NCBI GenBank assembly: GCA_037176705.1
Contig: CM073886.1
Span: forward strand, 128,184,001-128,248,000
Reading direction: 5' to 3'
Length of the DNA stretch: 64,000 bases
Source: Molossus alvarezi
Lineage: Eukaryota > Chordata > Mammalia > Chiroptera > Molossidae
Shown here piece by piece: positions 11,103-22,703 of the stretch. Under the pieces are notes generated by a model. The model was not told the origin of the DNA. It ran no database searches and worked only from the letters and a program-made list of their open reading frames with translations. How positions within the stretch are numbered: position 1 is the first letter of the stretch; the number at the start of each line of letters is the position of its first letter. A program made the position numbers and the translations under genes.

Positions 11103-11329
11103 TTTAAAATCAATTTATGTTACACCTGTCATAAGAATACTATTTAGTATAATCATCTTAATATTTTTTACCACTACCATTTATTTAATATTTAGCAATT
11201 CTTCAGCATGGTGATAATGGCTCAGGGGATTTAAAGGAAAAGAAAAAAAAAGAGAGATATGGTCTCCTTTCTCAAGAAATGTACTTTTGTGTTGACATCA
11301 ATATGAACATATAAATTACTCATTTTTAC

Positions 11330-11462
11330 TATTTATTTGTAAATCTGGCTCCCTCCCTAGACTATGGGCAGGACCAGACTTTACTCATCTTGCTTCTTCA
11401 TTGCCTAGAATAGTTCCTGGGATATTCGTGGTATTCATTAAATGTGTATTGATTAAAGAACA
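11330..11462 (+). repeat. L2 3' end fragment
   Basis: Contains the L2 terminal pattern: ctagactatgggcaggacca, a cctagaatagttcctggga block, and attcattaaatgtgtattga. Old and diverged. Confidence 0.6.
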
Positions 11463-11649
11463 TGAAGAGCTAGGGAACTACGTGAATACGCACTTGACCT
11501 TTGTGTTGTCGAATCAGAAGTGCAGTAAGAGCATGGAGGAGTGGGTGAGGAGGGCCGGAGGAACATGAAAAGCAGCCAGGGAAGCGGATGCCTTGGTACT
11601 TGCTGAATAATCAAACGCTGTGGATCACGTGTCACGGCCACGAGCGAAC

Positions 11650-12010
11650 CAGGTAACGAACAGGTCCTGGCCGCCTGGCACTACCTGAGCCAATCAAGCT
11701 GAGCCCAGGTTAAACGTACGTGAGCGTTTATTCCAGCGTAGCCGGCAGTATGGGGAGCAGGGGTCACCCATGAAGTCTGCTCTGTCCCCCTTCACTTGCC
11801 GGCTGCTAAGGGCAGAGAAACAATGGCAGCGAGGGGGAGGAATGGGGCTGGGGGCCGCAGGGACTGGTCGCCAGTGGGCCACAGTCACGGGTCCAGGGGC
11901 CAGGGTTCAGATAGATAATCGGGTTGTTCATCTTTCCACGAGGTCAGCTCGTCCCCCTTATCATCAAATTAGGAGAATGGACAGCATTCCCGAGATAAGC
12001 TCCTGAGGCA
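11650..12010 (-). repeat. Possible LTR-like fragment
   Basis: GC-richer than its surroundings. On the minus strand a polyadenylation signal aataaa (11732 down to 11727) is followed by a stretch resembling an R/U5 end. I cannot name a family, and no LTR ends or target duplications were identified. It could equally be unique sequence. Confidence 0.25.
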
Positions 12011-12293
12011 CTGCCCTCCCAGCCGGGTCAGAGTGGGCTTTTCTTTCATCAGAACAAAGCGACCATGGTTAACCTTTCTTGTAACTGTGGCTAGTGCCCC
12101 TCTGTGGTTAGTTCTCTATTCCGTTATTCTCTCCCGTCCCTTTCACAGTCATCATCATCCTGTGATCACAGTCCTTGATGATTTCAGGTTGCTGAATTCC
12201 CTTCCTCTTCCCTATGGGCTCTGGCTTCAAGTTTCATGCTTCAAATGTTTTATTTTTAACCTTTAATCCCGATCCTTAGTTTGGGCAACTAAA

Positions 12294-12354
12294 ATTATGG
12301 TTGTTTAGACATCACCTAAAAATAAAAATGTTCATTATACTAAACAACCATAAT
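12294..12354. repeat. 15-bp perfect inverted repeat
   Basis: Arms attatggttgtttag (12294-12308) and ctaaacaaccataat (12340-12354) are exactly complementary, separated by 31 bases. A further 4-bp pairing (acat / atgt) lies inside. It could fold as a hairpin, or be a tiny MITE or chance. Family not recognised. Confidence 0.8.
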
Positions 12355-13050
12355 AGCGTTGGTTACCTTTGTGATTCAAGGCAGGTGTGTGGGAGGAGGG
12401 CGAAGTGCACAGGAAGGGATTAGCTTCTCAATGGTTCTGAACTGCTGGGAGCTTAACTGCAGAATATTGTGTGTTTCAGGAAAGCAGAAGGGGAAAAAAT
12501 GTCAAAAATCATTTTCAAATAACTCATCTGTAGGCTGCAGAGATTCGCCAAGAAATCACACACGCACCAGCCCCATGGCAAAACAGGGCCACTGATAATG
12601 AGTTCAGCATAATGAGTTCTAAGAACAGTATTTCATCCACTTCATTGTGACATGACAATAGCAACAGTACCCTCAGATTCTCTGATAAAACACACACACA
12701 ATCACCCCTACACCACACACACTGTACTCACTCTTTGTGTGTTGACATTTTTATTTGTGGAGTTAACAGAAAAAGAAAAAATAGGAAAACAACGTAGGTG
12801 CTATTTTCTGGAGTTTACTTCTTTCTATACGGGGAAAAAAATGTAAAAAAAAAAAAAATGTAAGAACACAGAAGTTAAAAGACAAATACAAAAACAACAA
12901 TAACAAACGTCTCCCATATTCCTGGTGGTTGTGCATGTGTCATGGTACAGTGCTGTGTATTCCTCTGTCATTGCACAGGTTTGAGACCTGCGCTGCACCG
13001 AATGTCTTCCATTCACTTTGGAGCGGGCTCGGACTCTTTGGTCCATTTTT
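12355..13050. other. Unique sequence, no gene seen
   Basis: Contains a CA-rich patch at 12688-12725 and A-rich tracts at 12834-12860. No exon recognised. Confidence 0.4.
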
Positions 13051-13225
13051 TCTTTCATTCATTCATTCAGTTATCAATTCATCCGACACACATCTTACTG
13101 AGCTCACCATGTCCCAGCAAGGATTAGGTTCTTGAGAGAGAAAGAGATGGATAGAACCTAGTCCTTATCTTTAAGGAACTTACAATCTAGTGGGGAAATA
13201 CACAGTTCTTGTGGTCAGATAGAAA
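13050..13225 (-). repeat. L2 3' end, reversed
   Basis: Reads as the reverse complement of the L2 terminus: attcattcattcagttatca, a tactgagctcaccatgtcc block, then aaggaacttacaatctagtg. Old and diverged. Confidence 0.65.
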
Positions 13226-13270
13226 ATGCAATAAGATGTATATATAAGGTATATTAAAAAGTCATAAAGA

Positions 13271-13472
13271 GCCCGGCCAGAGTGGCTCACTAGTTGAGCA
13301 TCAACCTATGCACCAAGAGGTCACCGATTTGATTCCTGGTCAGGGCACATGCCCAGGTTGTGGGCCGAATCCCCAGTGTGGGGCATGCAGAAGGCGGCCA
13401 ATCGATGTTCTCTCTCATCGATGTTTCCATCTCTCTCTTCCTCTCCCTTCCTCTCTCTCTAAACAATAAAGA
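13271..13472 (+). mobile_element. Ves SINE
   Basis: Head gcccggccagagtggctcac, B-box-like gatttgattcctggtcagg, CT-rich 3' part and A-rich end. Target duplication of 15 bp with two mismatches at 13256-13270 and 13473-13487 (aaaaagtcataaaga / aaaaaatcatgaaga). Confidence 0.94.
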
Positions 13473-13680
13473 AAAAAATCATGAAGAAAAATCACTTCTT
13501 AAAAAGGTGAAGAAAATCTTCCAGGAGCAGGGGATTCTAGGGTCGAACTTCCAAGTGTGGATAGCAGTTGGGTGCAATGAGCCCCTGTCTAGTCAGCAGC
13601 ACGGACCATGGAAGGAAGCGATGACTTCACAGAGGTGGGGAGAATAACAATGTGCTAGAACACGGAGGAGAAAGGCCCCC

Positions 13681-14020
13681 TGCTCTGACTGCATTGCGTC
13701 CCCCGAAATTCATATGTCGAAGCCCTAACCCTGGTGTGATGGCCTTTGGAAGGCACTTAGGTGTAGATGGGGACCGGAAGGCGGGACCTTCGTGATGGGG
13801 TCAGTGCTGTCATACTAGCAGTGCCTGCCTGCGCCTTCTTCTCTGCGAGGACACGGGGACCAGGTGCCTTCTGTACACCAGGAACGGACCTCTCACCAGA
13901 AGTCAGACCCTCTGGACCTCGATTTTGGTCTTTCCAACCTCCAGAACTGTGAGAAAAAAAATGCCTGTTGTTTGAGCCGCCCATTCAGTGGTATTTTGCT
14001 CTAAAAGCCCAAGCGCATTA
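13681..14020 (+). repeat. MaLR LTR (MLT1-like)
   Basis: A solitary LTR of the mammalian ERVL-MaLR group. Recognisable blocks: cccccgaaattcatatgtcg aagccctaaccc near the start, gaggacacgggga in the middle, and ccagaactgtgagaaa with tgttgtttgagccgccca near the end. No internal retroviral sequence is attached. Confidence 0.78.
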
Positions 14021-14964
14021 AAGGTGATGGAGCGTGAGAAGTGAACTGAGGGTGAACGGGGCCCAGACTGGCAGGGCCTCGTGGCTGGTGCCCGGTGCTG
14101 CTCCTGCAGAGCGAGTTTCCCCGGGTCTTTCCCCAGGTCTTCATGCCGCTCCTGGCTCCCATCCTTCACCCAGGGGTGCTCCAGTCCCACCCAAACCTCC
14201 CTGCCCTCCAACAACGAAATCTGGAAAGTGAGCCAAGGAGACTAGTGGAAGTACTAGTGTCTCCTTCTAAACCAGAAGCAAACTGAACAGCGACGCGTGA
14301 TTGATCCACAAGGGCACATGGAGGCAACATGACCCCGCGGCGTTACTGTTTTATTACTGGTCACTTTTCTGCGATTCGTAGGCAGTGGAAGTGGGGGGCA
14401 GCTGCAGGCGATCATGGAAATAGTGTCAATTATTATGCCTTTAAAAGTCTTATATCTACGGCCAATTACTTCTAAATGTTTAGAAATACTAATTTTTGAC
14501 ATAATTCTTTTCTTCCAGTGGTTACACAAAGGGGAAGAGTGACATTAATAAAACGAGCCAATGTCACTCTTTAACAAAAGGTTTGATTCAGTGACTCTTG
14601 GCTGGCAATTCTTATTCCTTAATAAAAGCCTCCCTTTTGAGGGTATATATTCATAGCATCAGCAATTGCAAAATAGTCTTAAAGCCCCAAAGTGCCTTTA
14701 TATACTAATATTGGTAAAATCATCTGTATCTACAAAGATTATATATTTCATTTGATTGTCATTATATAAAATTAAAATCAACGTTTCGGTTCATTTTACT
14801 ACAAAACACAAAGTTGTAAGATAATTCTTGAGTAACACTACACTATAGTCATCCCCTTTTCTGAAACACCTCGAGCATCCATAACACACTGAAACAATTG
14901 CTAATACCATTATAGTCCCCAAGAAACTTACATATTATCTAGCTTGATCCTCAGCCGGGCTCTC
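14021..14964. other. Unique sequence with a compact hairpin
   Basis: No gene seen. A perfect 12-bp inverted repeat with a 13-base loop lies at 14535-14571 (aagagtgacatt / aatgtcactctt). The flanking AT-rich sequence (14440-14700) is repeat-free. Confidence 0.45.
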
Positions 14965-15272
14965 TGAAATAGGCATTATTATTATTTATTATTTTTATTT
15001 TTGTTAATCCTCACCCAAGAATATTTTTCCATTGATTTTTAGACAGAGTGGAAGGGAGGGAAAGAGGAGAGAGAGAGAAGGAGAGGAACATCAATGCGAG
15101 AGAGACACATTGATTGGTTGCCTCCTGCACACATCCTGACTGGGGCTAGGGCTCGAACTCACAGCCTAAGTACATGCCCTTGACCAGGAATCGAACCTGA
15201 GGCCCTTTGGTGCACAGGCTGATGCTCTAACCACTTAGCACACCAGCCAGGGTGAAATAGGCATTATTATTA
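14965..15272 (-). mobile_element. Ves SINE with perfect 20-bp duplication
   Basis: The SINE occupies 14985-15252, on the minus strand and of long-tail type (tcctcacccaagaatatttt near the tail). Identical 20-mers tgaaataggcattattatta flank it at 14965-14984 and 15253-15272. The perfect duplication suggests a comparatively recent insertion. Confidence 0.96.
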
Positions 15273-15594
15273 ACAGCACACATTTATAGACCAAGGAACT
15301 ATAGTTGACTTGGGCCCATTCTCTTTGGAAGAGAACACTTGCCTCTGGCTCTCCCCAGAGCAGGAGAGTTGGGGAATCACATAGCTGAGTCGCTGCTTAA
15401 TGGGAGCTATTAGCCCTGAATCTGCTACATCACATTTATCCCAAATGAATCAACAGTGTGGTGGGGGAATTAGAAGGTAAGGATGTAAGATATTTGGTGC
15501 CATGTGTTTCTTTTTTCATATTTCTCCAGTTCTTTATTTTTAGTTCCTGGTCTTGAATGTTGAGTTGATTGACATAGGGGAGTGGTCTAGATAT

Positions 15595-15835
15595 AATGAA
15601 GCTGATTTTTTTTTTCTTTATTGATATTACAAAGAGAGAAAGGAAGGAAGGGGGAGGGAGAGAGAGAAACATCAATGAGAGAGAACATCAATTGTCTACT
15701 TCCTACATGCCCCTCTGGGGATTGGGCCTACAACCCCGGCATGTGCCCTGACCAGGAATCTAACCGGCAACCTCTTGGTGCGTGGGTAGATGCTCAACCA
15801 CTGAGCCACAATGGTTGGGCAATGAAGCTGATTTT
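15595..15835 (-). mobile_element. Ves SINE with perfect 15-bp duplication
   Basis: The SINE spans 15610-15820 on the minus strand, ending in head sequence gagccacaatggttgggc. Identical 15-mers aatgaagctgatttt lie at 15595-15609 and 15821-15835. Confidence 0.96.
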
Positions 15836-16865
15836 AATTACTGATGATAGTCCACAAGCCATTTAGTAATGGAATAGGAAAATGTTTCCTTGATTCATTT
15901 CAAATAGAGATATTTAGGTAACAAGACTAATAATTTGCAATTGTGGCCACATAATTGAGTCCGTGCAAACCAAGTGACTTGGGTTTTGTCTTCTTTGGTG
16001 CTTGTTTGAGCTTCTGCTGGCCGCGATTTAAAATTTAAGGATTGCTTAGTTCTTCTAGGGATACACATTCACAGACGTCTTAAAGGGATTTTTGAGTCCC
16101 CAACGAGAGGAATAAAGCTGAAGGCACACATAAAATGTAAATTGTACTGTCATTCACCAATGACTTATTAGGGCAGAAACTCTTAGTCAAATAATTTGTT
16201 TTCACAACAGAGAGGTAAACAAAACTGTAAATTATTATGAGATAAGTGTTCTTCCCTACCGAGACAAGGTAGTTAACGCATTCTTTAGCTGTGAAACACA
16301 GGTGTTATAAAACTGAGAGCATCCCGTGAATACATTGGGTAAAAGCAATGCAGAGTGTCTGAAACCTGAGCTCCGGGGCTCGGAGTGTGTGCGGGCTGCA
16401 GCCTGGGTTTTCAGTCTGCGTCGTCGTCATTCCCCTTCTTGGAGATACAGGAAATCAGGACGAGAATCAAATGCTCTTCATTGACAGGGGACAGTAAGTA
16501 CACTTAAGGAACCCTTATATTTGACAGTATTTCCCACTGGAAGTTCTTACGACAATGTCAGCTTTTTCTCATCCGTTTATTTACATGAATATCTTGTCAC
16601 TTAAGTGCATAGGTTTAAAAGAGTCTCATGTCTAGTATTAGAAAGGAGGGTTTCTTTGACTTTGGGCTCCAAAATTAGTGCATTTTGAGAATGAGATCTT
16701 GTGTTCATCAGCCCAGGCTGCCAACACAAAAGACCACAGACCAGGTAAAAAAAACTTCAAAGAACATTGTGGTGATTTCTTCCATACATGGTAAGGGAAA
16801 GAGAGACAGGTGGTGGGCCTGGAATATATTCATGGTTCCCTGGCACCTGGTTTTGTGTAAGATGA
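15836..16865. other. Unique sequence, no gene seen
   Basis: No recognisable repeat. A splice-site-like arrangement around 16413-16491 is discussed as a low-confidence finding. Confidence 0.4.
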
Positions 16866-16869
16866 ACCT

Positions 16870-17042
16870 AAAAAAGTGATTTCATGTAATCTTTATAACC
16901 CTGTTGTACTTCATTATCTGTGTTAACAGGTTAGATAATTATGGCTCAGAATAATTATGAACTTATTGAAAAACAGACAATTAGTAAGTGGGAGACAAGG
17001 TATTTAGCTTAGGTCTATCTGACCCAAAACTTGTCTTTTTTC
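16870..17042 (-). repeat. MIR SINE fragment
   Basis: Minus-strand MIR pattern: cattatctgtgttaacaggt, tattgaaaaacagacaatta gtaagtgg, and cttaggtctatctgac. Diverged. Confidence 0.5.
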
Positions 17043-20000
17043 CAACAACACATTCCTCTTAATTCCTTCCTAAATACCTGTAACAATGAGAACAATCCTC
17101 ATGGGATAAATCTATTTTGTAAGTTTATGAATTATATGGGATGTGACTGAGGAATATTAGAACAAGTGGAAACCGTAAATATCACCTAGAAAACATTTCA
17201 TTTCACATAAAAGGCAATGAACTCAAAGTGATAAAACATCAACTCATGGCCCTACAGCCTGTTATTGGAAAAGGTAATACAAAAACTCTTATCGATTTCA
17301 ATTGCACTTCATTCAATTGTTTTAAAAATATCTAATGTGCGACTCACATCCTCTGTGTTACTTACACGTGCGTTGCTGATCTCAGCCACGGGGAATTAGG
17401 GTCTCGCGTGAGCTCAGCACTGCGTGGGCTACCCTAGTGGGAGAAGGCAGAGTTGCAGAAGCTTGGGGGCTCAGAGGCTGTTCTCCTATTGGGAATCCCT
17501 GCCAGGCAGGTGCTCATTGTTTGGAGATTACTCCTTGACCAGGAGGTCTTTAGTCCCCCTGTGAAGGCTCAGGGGAAGCTCTTATACTCTTGAAAAGAAC
17601 TACAGTTTTAGATAAATTACTAATTAGCATTTGGGGAAGGATCCAAATGGATGCGCAGTCCTCCGGACCTGACTTCCGCAAGGACGGTGCATGGACAGAG
17701 GCATCCTCAGAGTCAGTAGGTTCTGGGTTTGATTAGGAGCACAGGAGTCTCAGAAGAGTGGCGGTGGTCGGGGAAGGTGGGACCAAGTAGTGTTGCTGAT
17801 TGACGGGCTTCCAAGCGCTCCATGACTCAAAGCAGGATAGAGTTTAAAGCTGGGAGACTAAACATGAATACATAAATACTCTCCCCTGAGGGTCCATTCA
17901 GCTTTGGTATTGCACTGAAGGGTAAGACTTTTGAACTGAAAAATATCATGAAGCCATGATAGATGACCTTGACACAAGAATACGCCGTTTGACCTGTGAC
18001 CACTTTTTCCCATGAATCTTTTTGTTGTTGTTGTTGTTGTTGTTAATGAGAAAGAGTTGCAAAGTTATTTTTAATTGGAAGTTGTATTTTATGAGGGTGT
18101 GGAAGTTGATGGGGCTAGGGAACATAATGGACGAACTCTCAGGCATTGAAAAATTATCTGTGTTCAGGGTTTAAAAAATCCCGACACATTAATACAGCTT
18201 GGTAGTGTTATTAGATTGTTGTCATGGAACATAAATAAATCAATTTAAGTACTGAGCAGAGAAACTGACATAATCAGATCAACAAGAAAAGAAAATTTGA
18301 AAAATTTGCATCCCTGGTATAAATTAATAATATTTGAATACAGTTACTCAGAGTAATAACTTTCTACAAGATAATACAAATGACTGGAAGAAGCACTCTT
18401 AATTATGAAATTTGGTTGTAGAGTCAAAGCATTAGAGATGAGATGTTTATTGTAAAGTTATAGCCCGAATTTACTCAATTTTATCTGGTCACTATTAAGA
18501 TATTAATATGTAATATAATTATTAAATATGTAATATTACTATTCAATATGTAATATTTACTTCACCTCTTAAGTGTAAACAGAGGTAAAAAATATTTTTT
18601 AAACCCTCAGAGATTTAATGTACAATTGAGAAGCTGAACTATGGAGATAGAAAAAAATGATCAGATTTTAAACATTGGAATGTTGTAAGACTGTCAGCAG
18701 GGGAGAGAAGAAAGTAGCAAAGAAAAAGACTCCAAAGATCGAGGCAATTAAGTTTCCACAGTAACAGGAAAAAAATATGAGTAAGAAGTTGGATGGTAGA
18801 GAAAAAGACCTTCTTTGCTGAGGTGGAATTTTTAATCTGACTTTTGGGGAGGGATATTATATGGAAGAATATGTAGAATATAAAATATATTTTAAACTCT
18901 TTTTCTGATAATAGTACTGTGTTCCACTTATATAATTGATATCAAAAAAAGGAAGAAAAAATTACCATAAAATTGATCAATAATTCTAAGACTCAGAGGT
19001 AGCTACTAGAACAATTGCAAATATTTCCTTTCAGTTTTCTATGCATTTTTAGATTGATGGTGTAATAAAATTTACAATTTTATAGCTTTACAATGTTATA
19101 GCTTAAAAATCATACAGTTTTTTAAGCTACATATTGATTGCTGAAAATGAAGTTGAAGATGAAGCTGAAGTCATGTAAAAATGTACACACAAGCGAGCTG
19201 AACAAAGGGTACAAGAAGCAGATGAATGTACGTGAGAAACAGTAATGTAAGAAACACCCAACATGTTCACCACTGTTCTGATATCTCTCAGTTCCACTGT
19301 CATTCAAAATGATGCTATTTATTAAATTGTATTCTGTTGTCAGATGATTTCAAAAGTTCTGGCTGGCAGAAAAGACTAATTCCCTTTGGTCTTTGATCAC
19401 AAATAATTCTTTGATGGAAGCTACATGTTGGCTCATGGCAAGACGCCTCCGGTCATGAATGCCGCTTGAAAGAGTGTAGCGTCTGCAGAAAATCCGCAGC
19501 TGGCTACGCAAACACACCTGTTTTCGCTTCCCCTTAGAAAGAAGAAAGCCCCCAAGGATGTTGCTCTCATGTTATTAATGAGCAAATGTCAAATAATCAC
19601 CCAAAGTATCAGTTTTCTTGAGCTCAGAAAAAAGCTGAGGTTATAAGGCAACGAAGGACACTCTACTTTAGAGTAGGCAGAGTGTCCAAAAAATAGGGTC
19701 AGTCCTATGAAAAGTGCAAAATAAAATCACAATGAGACAGCACTACACAACTACCAAAATGGTTACAATTTTAACAAACATATGCACAGACATAAACACA
19801 CCAAATATCTGATAATATTTGTGGCCAGGGTACAGAGAAATTGAAAATTAGCACGTGGCTGGTGAGAGTCGTAGTTGGTACCTTTATTTTGAAAATAGCA
19901 GTATCTACTCAAGCTGAACCTGTATGTTCATATGGCCTAGCCTTTCACATCTCTGCAGGCCAAAGGAGGAGGGGAAGGTGTTTGAAAACACGTATGGAGA

Positions 20001-21445
20001 TTCCCCAACAAAAATGCTTCTCATTCACCCTTGGCCTCTATCAGTTAAGATAAAGGTCAGACTGGTTTGCTTCCCAGAATTTGATTATCTATCATTCTGT
20101 CTTGTGATAAAAGCTGGGAGATGAATTTTGACAATGAGAAAAATGATGTGGTAGCTATAAGGTCAGATGATCCAGACACTAAGCAAGACTTTAGTGCTAT
20201 TGCAAAGTCAGATAATTTTGATGTTTATTTTTCTTGATTTATAAATATATTTATTTTTTATTGGGGGTCCAAATTTTGTGGGGGGTTTTTTGTTTGTCTG
20301 TTTTTGAATGAAGGTGGCGCTATTTTTGTCGTCAGCTGGTCTTAGAGGTGGCCTGATGTTGACAGAAATAAAGTGAATGTGTTTCTTCCAACAATATATT
20401 TATTCGTACTTAAGAAATGCTTTCTTTTTCTATCTTTGTCATTAAAATGCAAAAAACCTTTTCATGAATCTGTAGTGAATGTGGAGACATGTCATTTGAA
20501 TTTGTATTTTTGTCCACCCAACCTCACTTCCAAGTCTGTTGCTTTTGACCTTGGGGAGGAGGACCGGAAGCTGATAGTAACCACGTCTCTGTGATGTCCC
20601 AGGCTGGCACAGGTACCCCTGCCAGTAGCCTTCCTGCACCCCACGCAGAGGAGCTGCCTCGAATGAACAGCTATGAGGCCGAGAAAGCATTAGAATATTA
20701 CTGAATTAACATTAATTCATTGATTAATGAATTAATCAATCACGCTGCATAGTCATCTTCAAAGTGCCCAGAAAGCTGATGGGAAGACCAGAGGAGTCCA
20801 GATTGTTTCGTGTGTTGGTGTAGGTGTTAAGGACCCCTGACTCTGTGCACACTGTTTGACTTACATTACCGTGGGCATTTTCATCAAGGCTTATGTTTTG
20901 ACTTGTCTGGGAATGGCAAGAGCATGGATGTACGGTGAAAAGTTCAAGGAATGAAAAGACTGGATTCCAGTTTAGGGAGACTATAAATAAAGCTGCTATA
21001 GACTTCTGTGCATGAGATGTCGTGTGAAAATGTACTTGGACAAACACCTAGAAGTAAGATGATTACTTTTTTGCTTTTATAAGAAACTGCCAACCTATTC
21101 CCAAGTGGCTTACCATTTTCCATCCCCACCAGCAAGGAAGCGGAGCTCCTCCTCCCCCCTCCCCTCATCTGACACTGTGGACTGGTTGACTTCTGCAGCT
21201 CCGATAGGTGTAGCGTGCTACCTATTGTGGCTTCTCTCGGCCTTTCCATGTGACAGATGATGTGGAGTGTTTTTGTGTGTGTTTTTCACATGCTCACTTG
21301 CCATTCACATACCTTAACACTGCTGAATTTAAAATGTCTTTATGTATTTTGGGTATGTCTCATAGCACAGACATAATTTGTAAATATTTCTCCCTATTCT
21401 CTGCCTTACGTTTTCAATCTTTAGCAGCATTTTTTTTTTCACAGA
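17043..21445. other. Long mostly unique AT-rich stretch
   Basis: No gene or well-defined mobile element recognised. It contains a (TTG)n run at 18021-18044 and AT-rich tracts at 18490-18600. At 20711-20736 a palindrome has 11-bp arms (attaattcatt / aatgaattaat) around a 4-base centre. 19360-19640 is repeat-free and motif-dense. Diverged old repeats may have escaped recognition. Confidence 0.4.
18021..18044. repeat. (TTG)n microsatellite
   Basis: About eight TTG units. Confidence 0.95.
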
Positions 21446-21757
21446 ACAAAACTATTTTTTATTATTTTATTTCCTTATTTAATTTGTTTTTGCTGTTGTT
21501 ACAGATATTTCTCCTTTTTCCCCCATTGACCCTCCTCCCGATCCCCACTCCACCCCCAGCTTTGTTGTCTGTGTCCATGGTTAGGCATACGTGCATGTAA
21601 GTTCTGTGGTTTCTCTCTTCCCTCCTGCCCGGCCGCCTCTTCTGAGCTTTGTCAGTCTGTACCCTACCTCTATGTCTCTGGGTCTACTCTGTTAATCAGC
21701 TTGTTTTGTTCATTATATTCCACAAATAAGTGAGATCATGTGATATTTGACAAAACT
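21446..21757 (-). mobile_element. L1 3' end
   Basis: Reversed L1 3' end: T/A-rich start, ctgttgttacagatatttct, pyrimidine-rich block, agctttgttgtctgtgtcca, then a section ending taagtgagatcatgtgatat. A short direct repeat acaaaact lies at 21446-21453 and 21750-21757. It extends further 5' than the related insert at 10944-11085. Confidence 0.75.
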
Positions 21758-22634
21758 CTGTAATTCTGATAAAGTCTAATTTATCATTTTTCCCTCTTAC
21801 GGATCGGCCCTTTAGTGTATGTCATAACTCAGCCAACTCAGTAGCCACACACTTTTCTTGCACAGGACCCAGATCTGGGTGTCTTTGTACCTGTGCAGGC
21901 TTTGGGCCACGGGGCCATCTCTGAGCTGTCCCGAGGACCACATTGCTATATGCTAGCCACCAGGTCAGAGTTACCAACTCTGCTGGTATTCTTAATGAAA
22001 GGGAAAGAATTTTCCAACAGCATTCCTTTCACAGATTTAGACCTGACATTCCAATTGTTGATTTAAATACATCTGTCACGTTTCCATTGCTTTTAGAGAT
22101 ACTCTACAGCAACTTAAAAGAGAGTGTTGATCATGTAGGGAATAATTCGTAGAGCTGTGCAGAACTTGATATGTTTATTTTTTAGAATGTTACTAAGACT
22201 TTTTGTTTCCAGTACTTAGTATATTTAGTAGTAGCACCAAAGTTTTGCTTAGTTACATTCACAGGGTTGAATCTGCATTTATTAACTTTTTCCAGTTACT
22301 GTTACCCTCGGAGAGACTTTATTTGCAAGTATGATATTTATGGTCAGTTCCCTCTATGTAATCTTGAACTTAATCTTGAATATGTATTTGAAAGGCTTTG
22401 GGGGATATAATTTGCCAGTGATTGTTTTTTTTTGTTTGTTTTTTGTTTTTTCAAATAAGAATCATCTTGGGATTGGTGTATAGGTCTGAGATAATCATGT
22501 ATCTACATCTTCAATGAGCTCTCTGAAGTCATGTCTTTCATTAACATATTAAGAGAACATCTCACATAGAGTGAGCTTTACAAACATTTGTTAAGTTTTA
22601 GTTCGACCTTCATTGAAGGTAACAAGGTGTCTGA
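21758..22634. other. Unique sequence, no gene seen
   Basis: No recognisable exon or repeat, apart from a T/G tract at 22423-22452. Confidence 0.4.
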
Positions 22635-22703
22635 TACATGCTCTCAGGATTATTTATTTTTAATATACTTTTATTGATTTTTTTTACATGCTCTCAGGAT
22701 TAT
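22635..22703 (-). mobile_element. 31-bp Ves SINE tail with 19-bp duplication
   Basis: Identical 19-mers tacatgctctcaggattat at 22635-22653 and 22685-22703 flank only 31 bp (22654-22684). Reversed, those 31 bp read as the Ves 3' terminus (aatcaataaaagtatatta followed by A-rich bases). This is an extremely 5'-truncated retroposed SINE. Confidence 0.85.

Noticed and set aside
14535..14571. 12-bp inverted repeat with 13-base loop as a terminator or RNA stem
   Set aside because: No neighbouring gene or transcript supports a function, and bacterial-type terminators do not apply in this genome.
20711..20736. 11-bp palindrome attaattcatt / aatgaattaat
   Set aside because: Built from simple TTAA/ATTA motifs in AT-rich DNA. 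Chance is likely, so I did not raise it as a separate finding.
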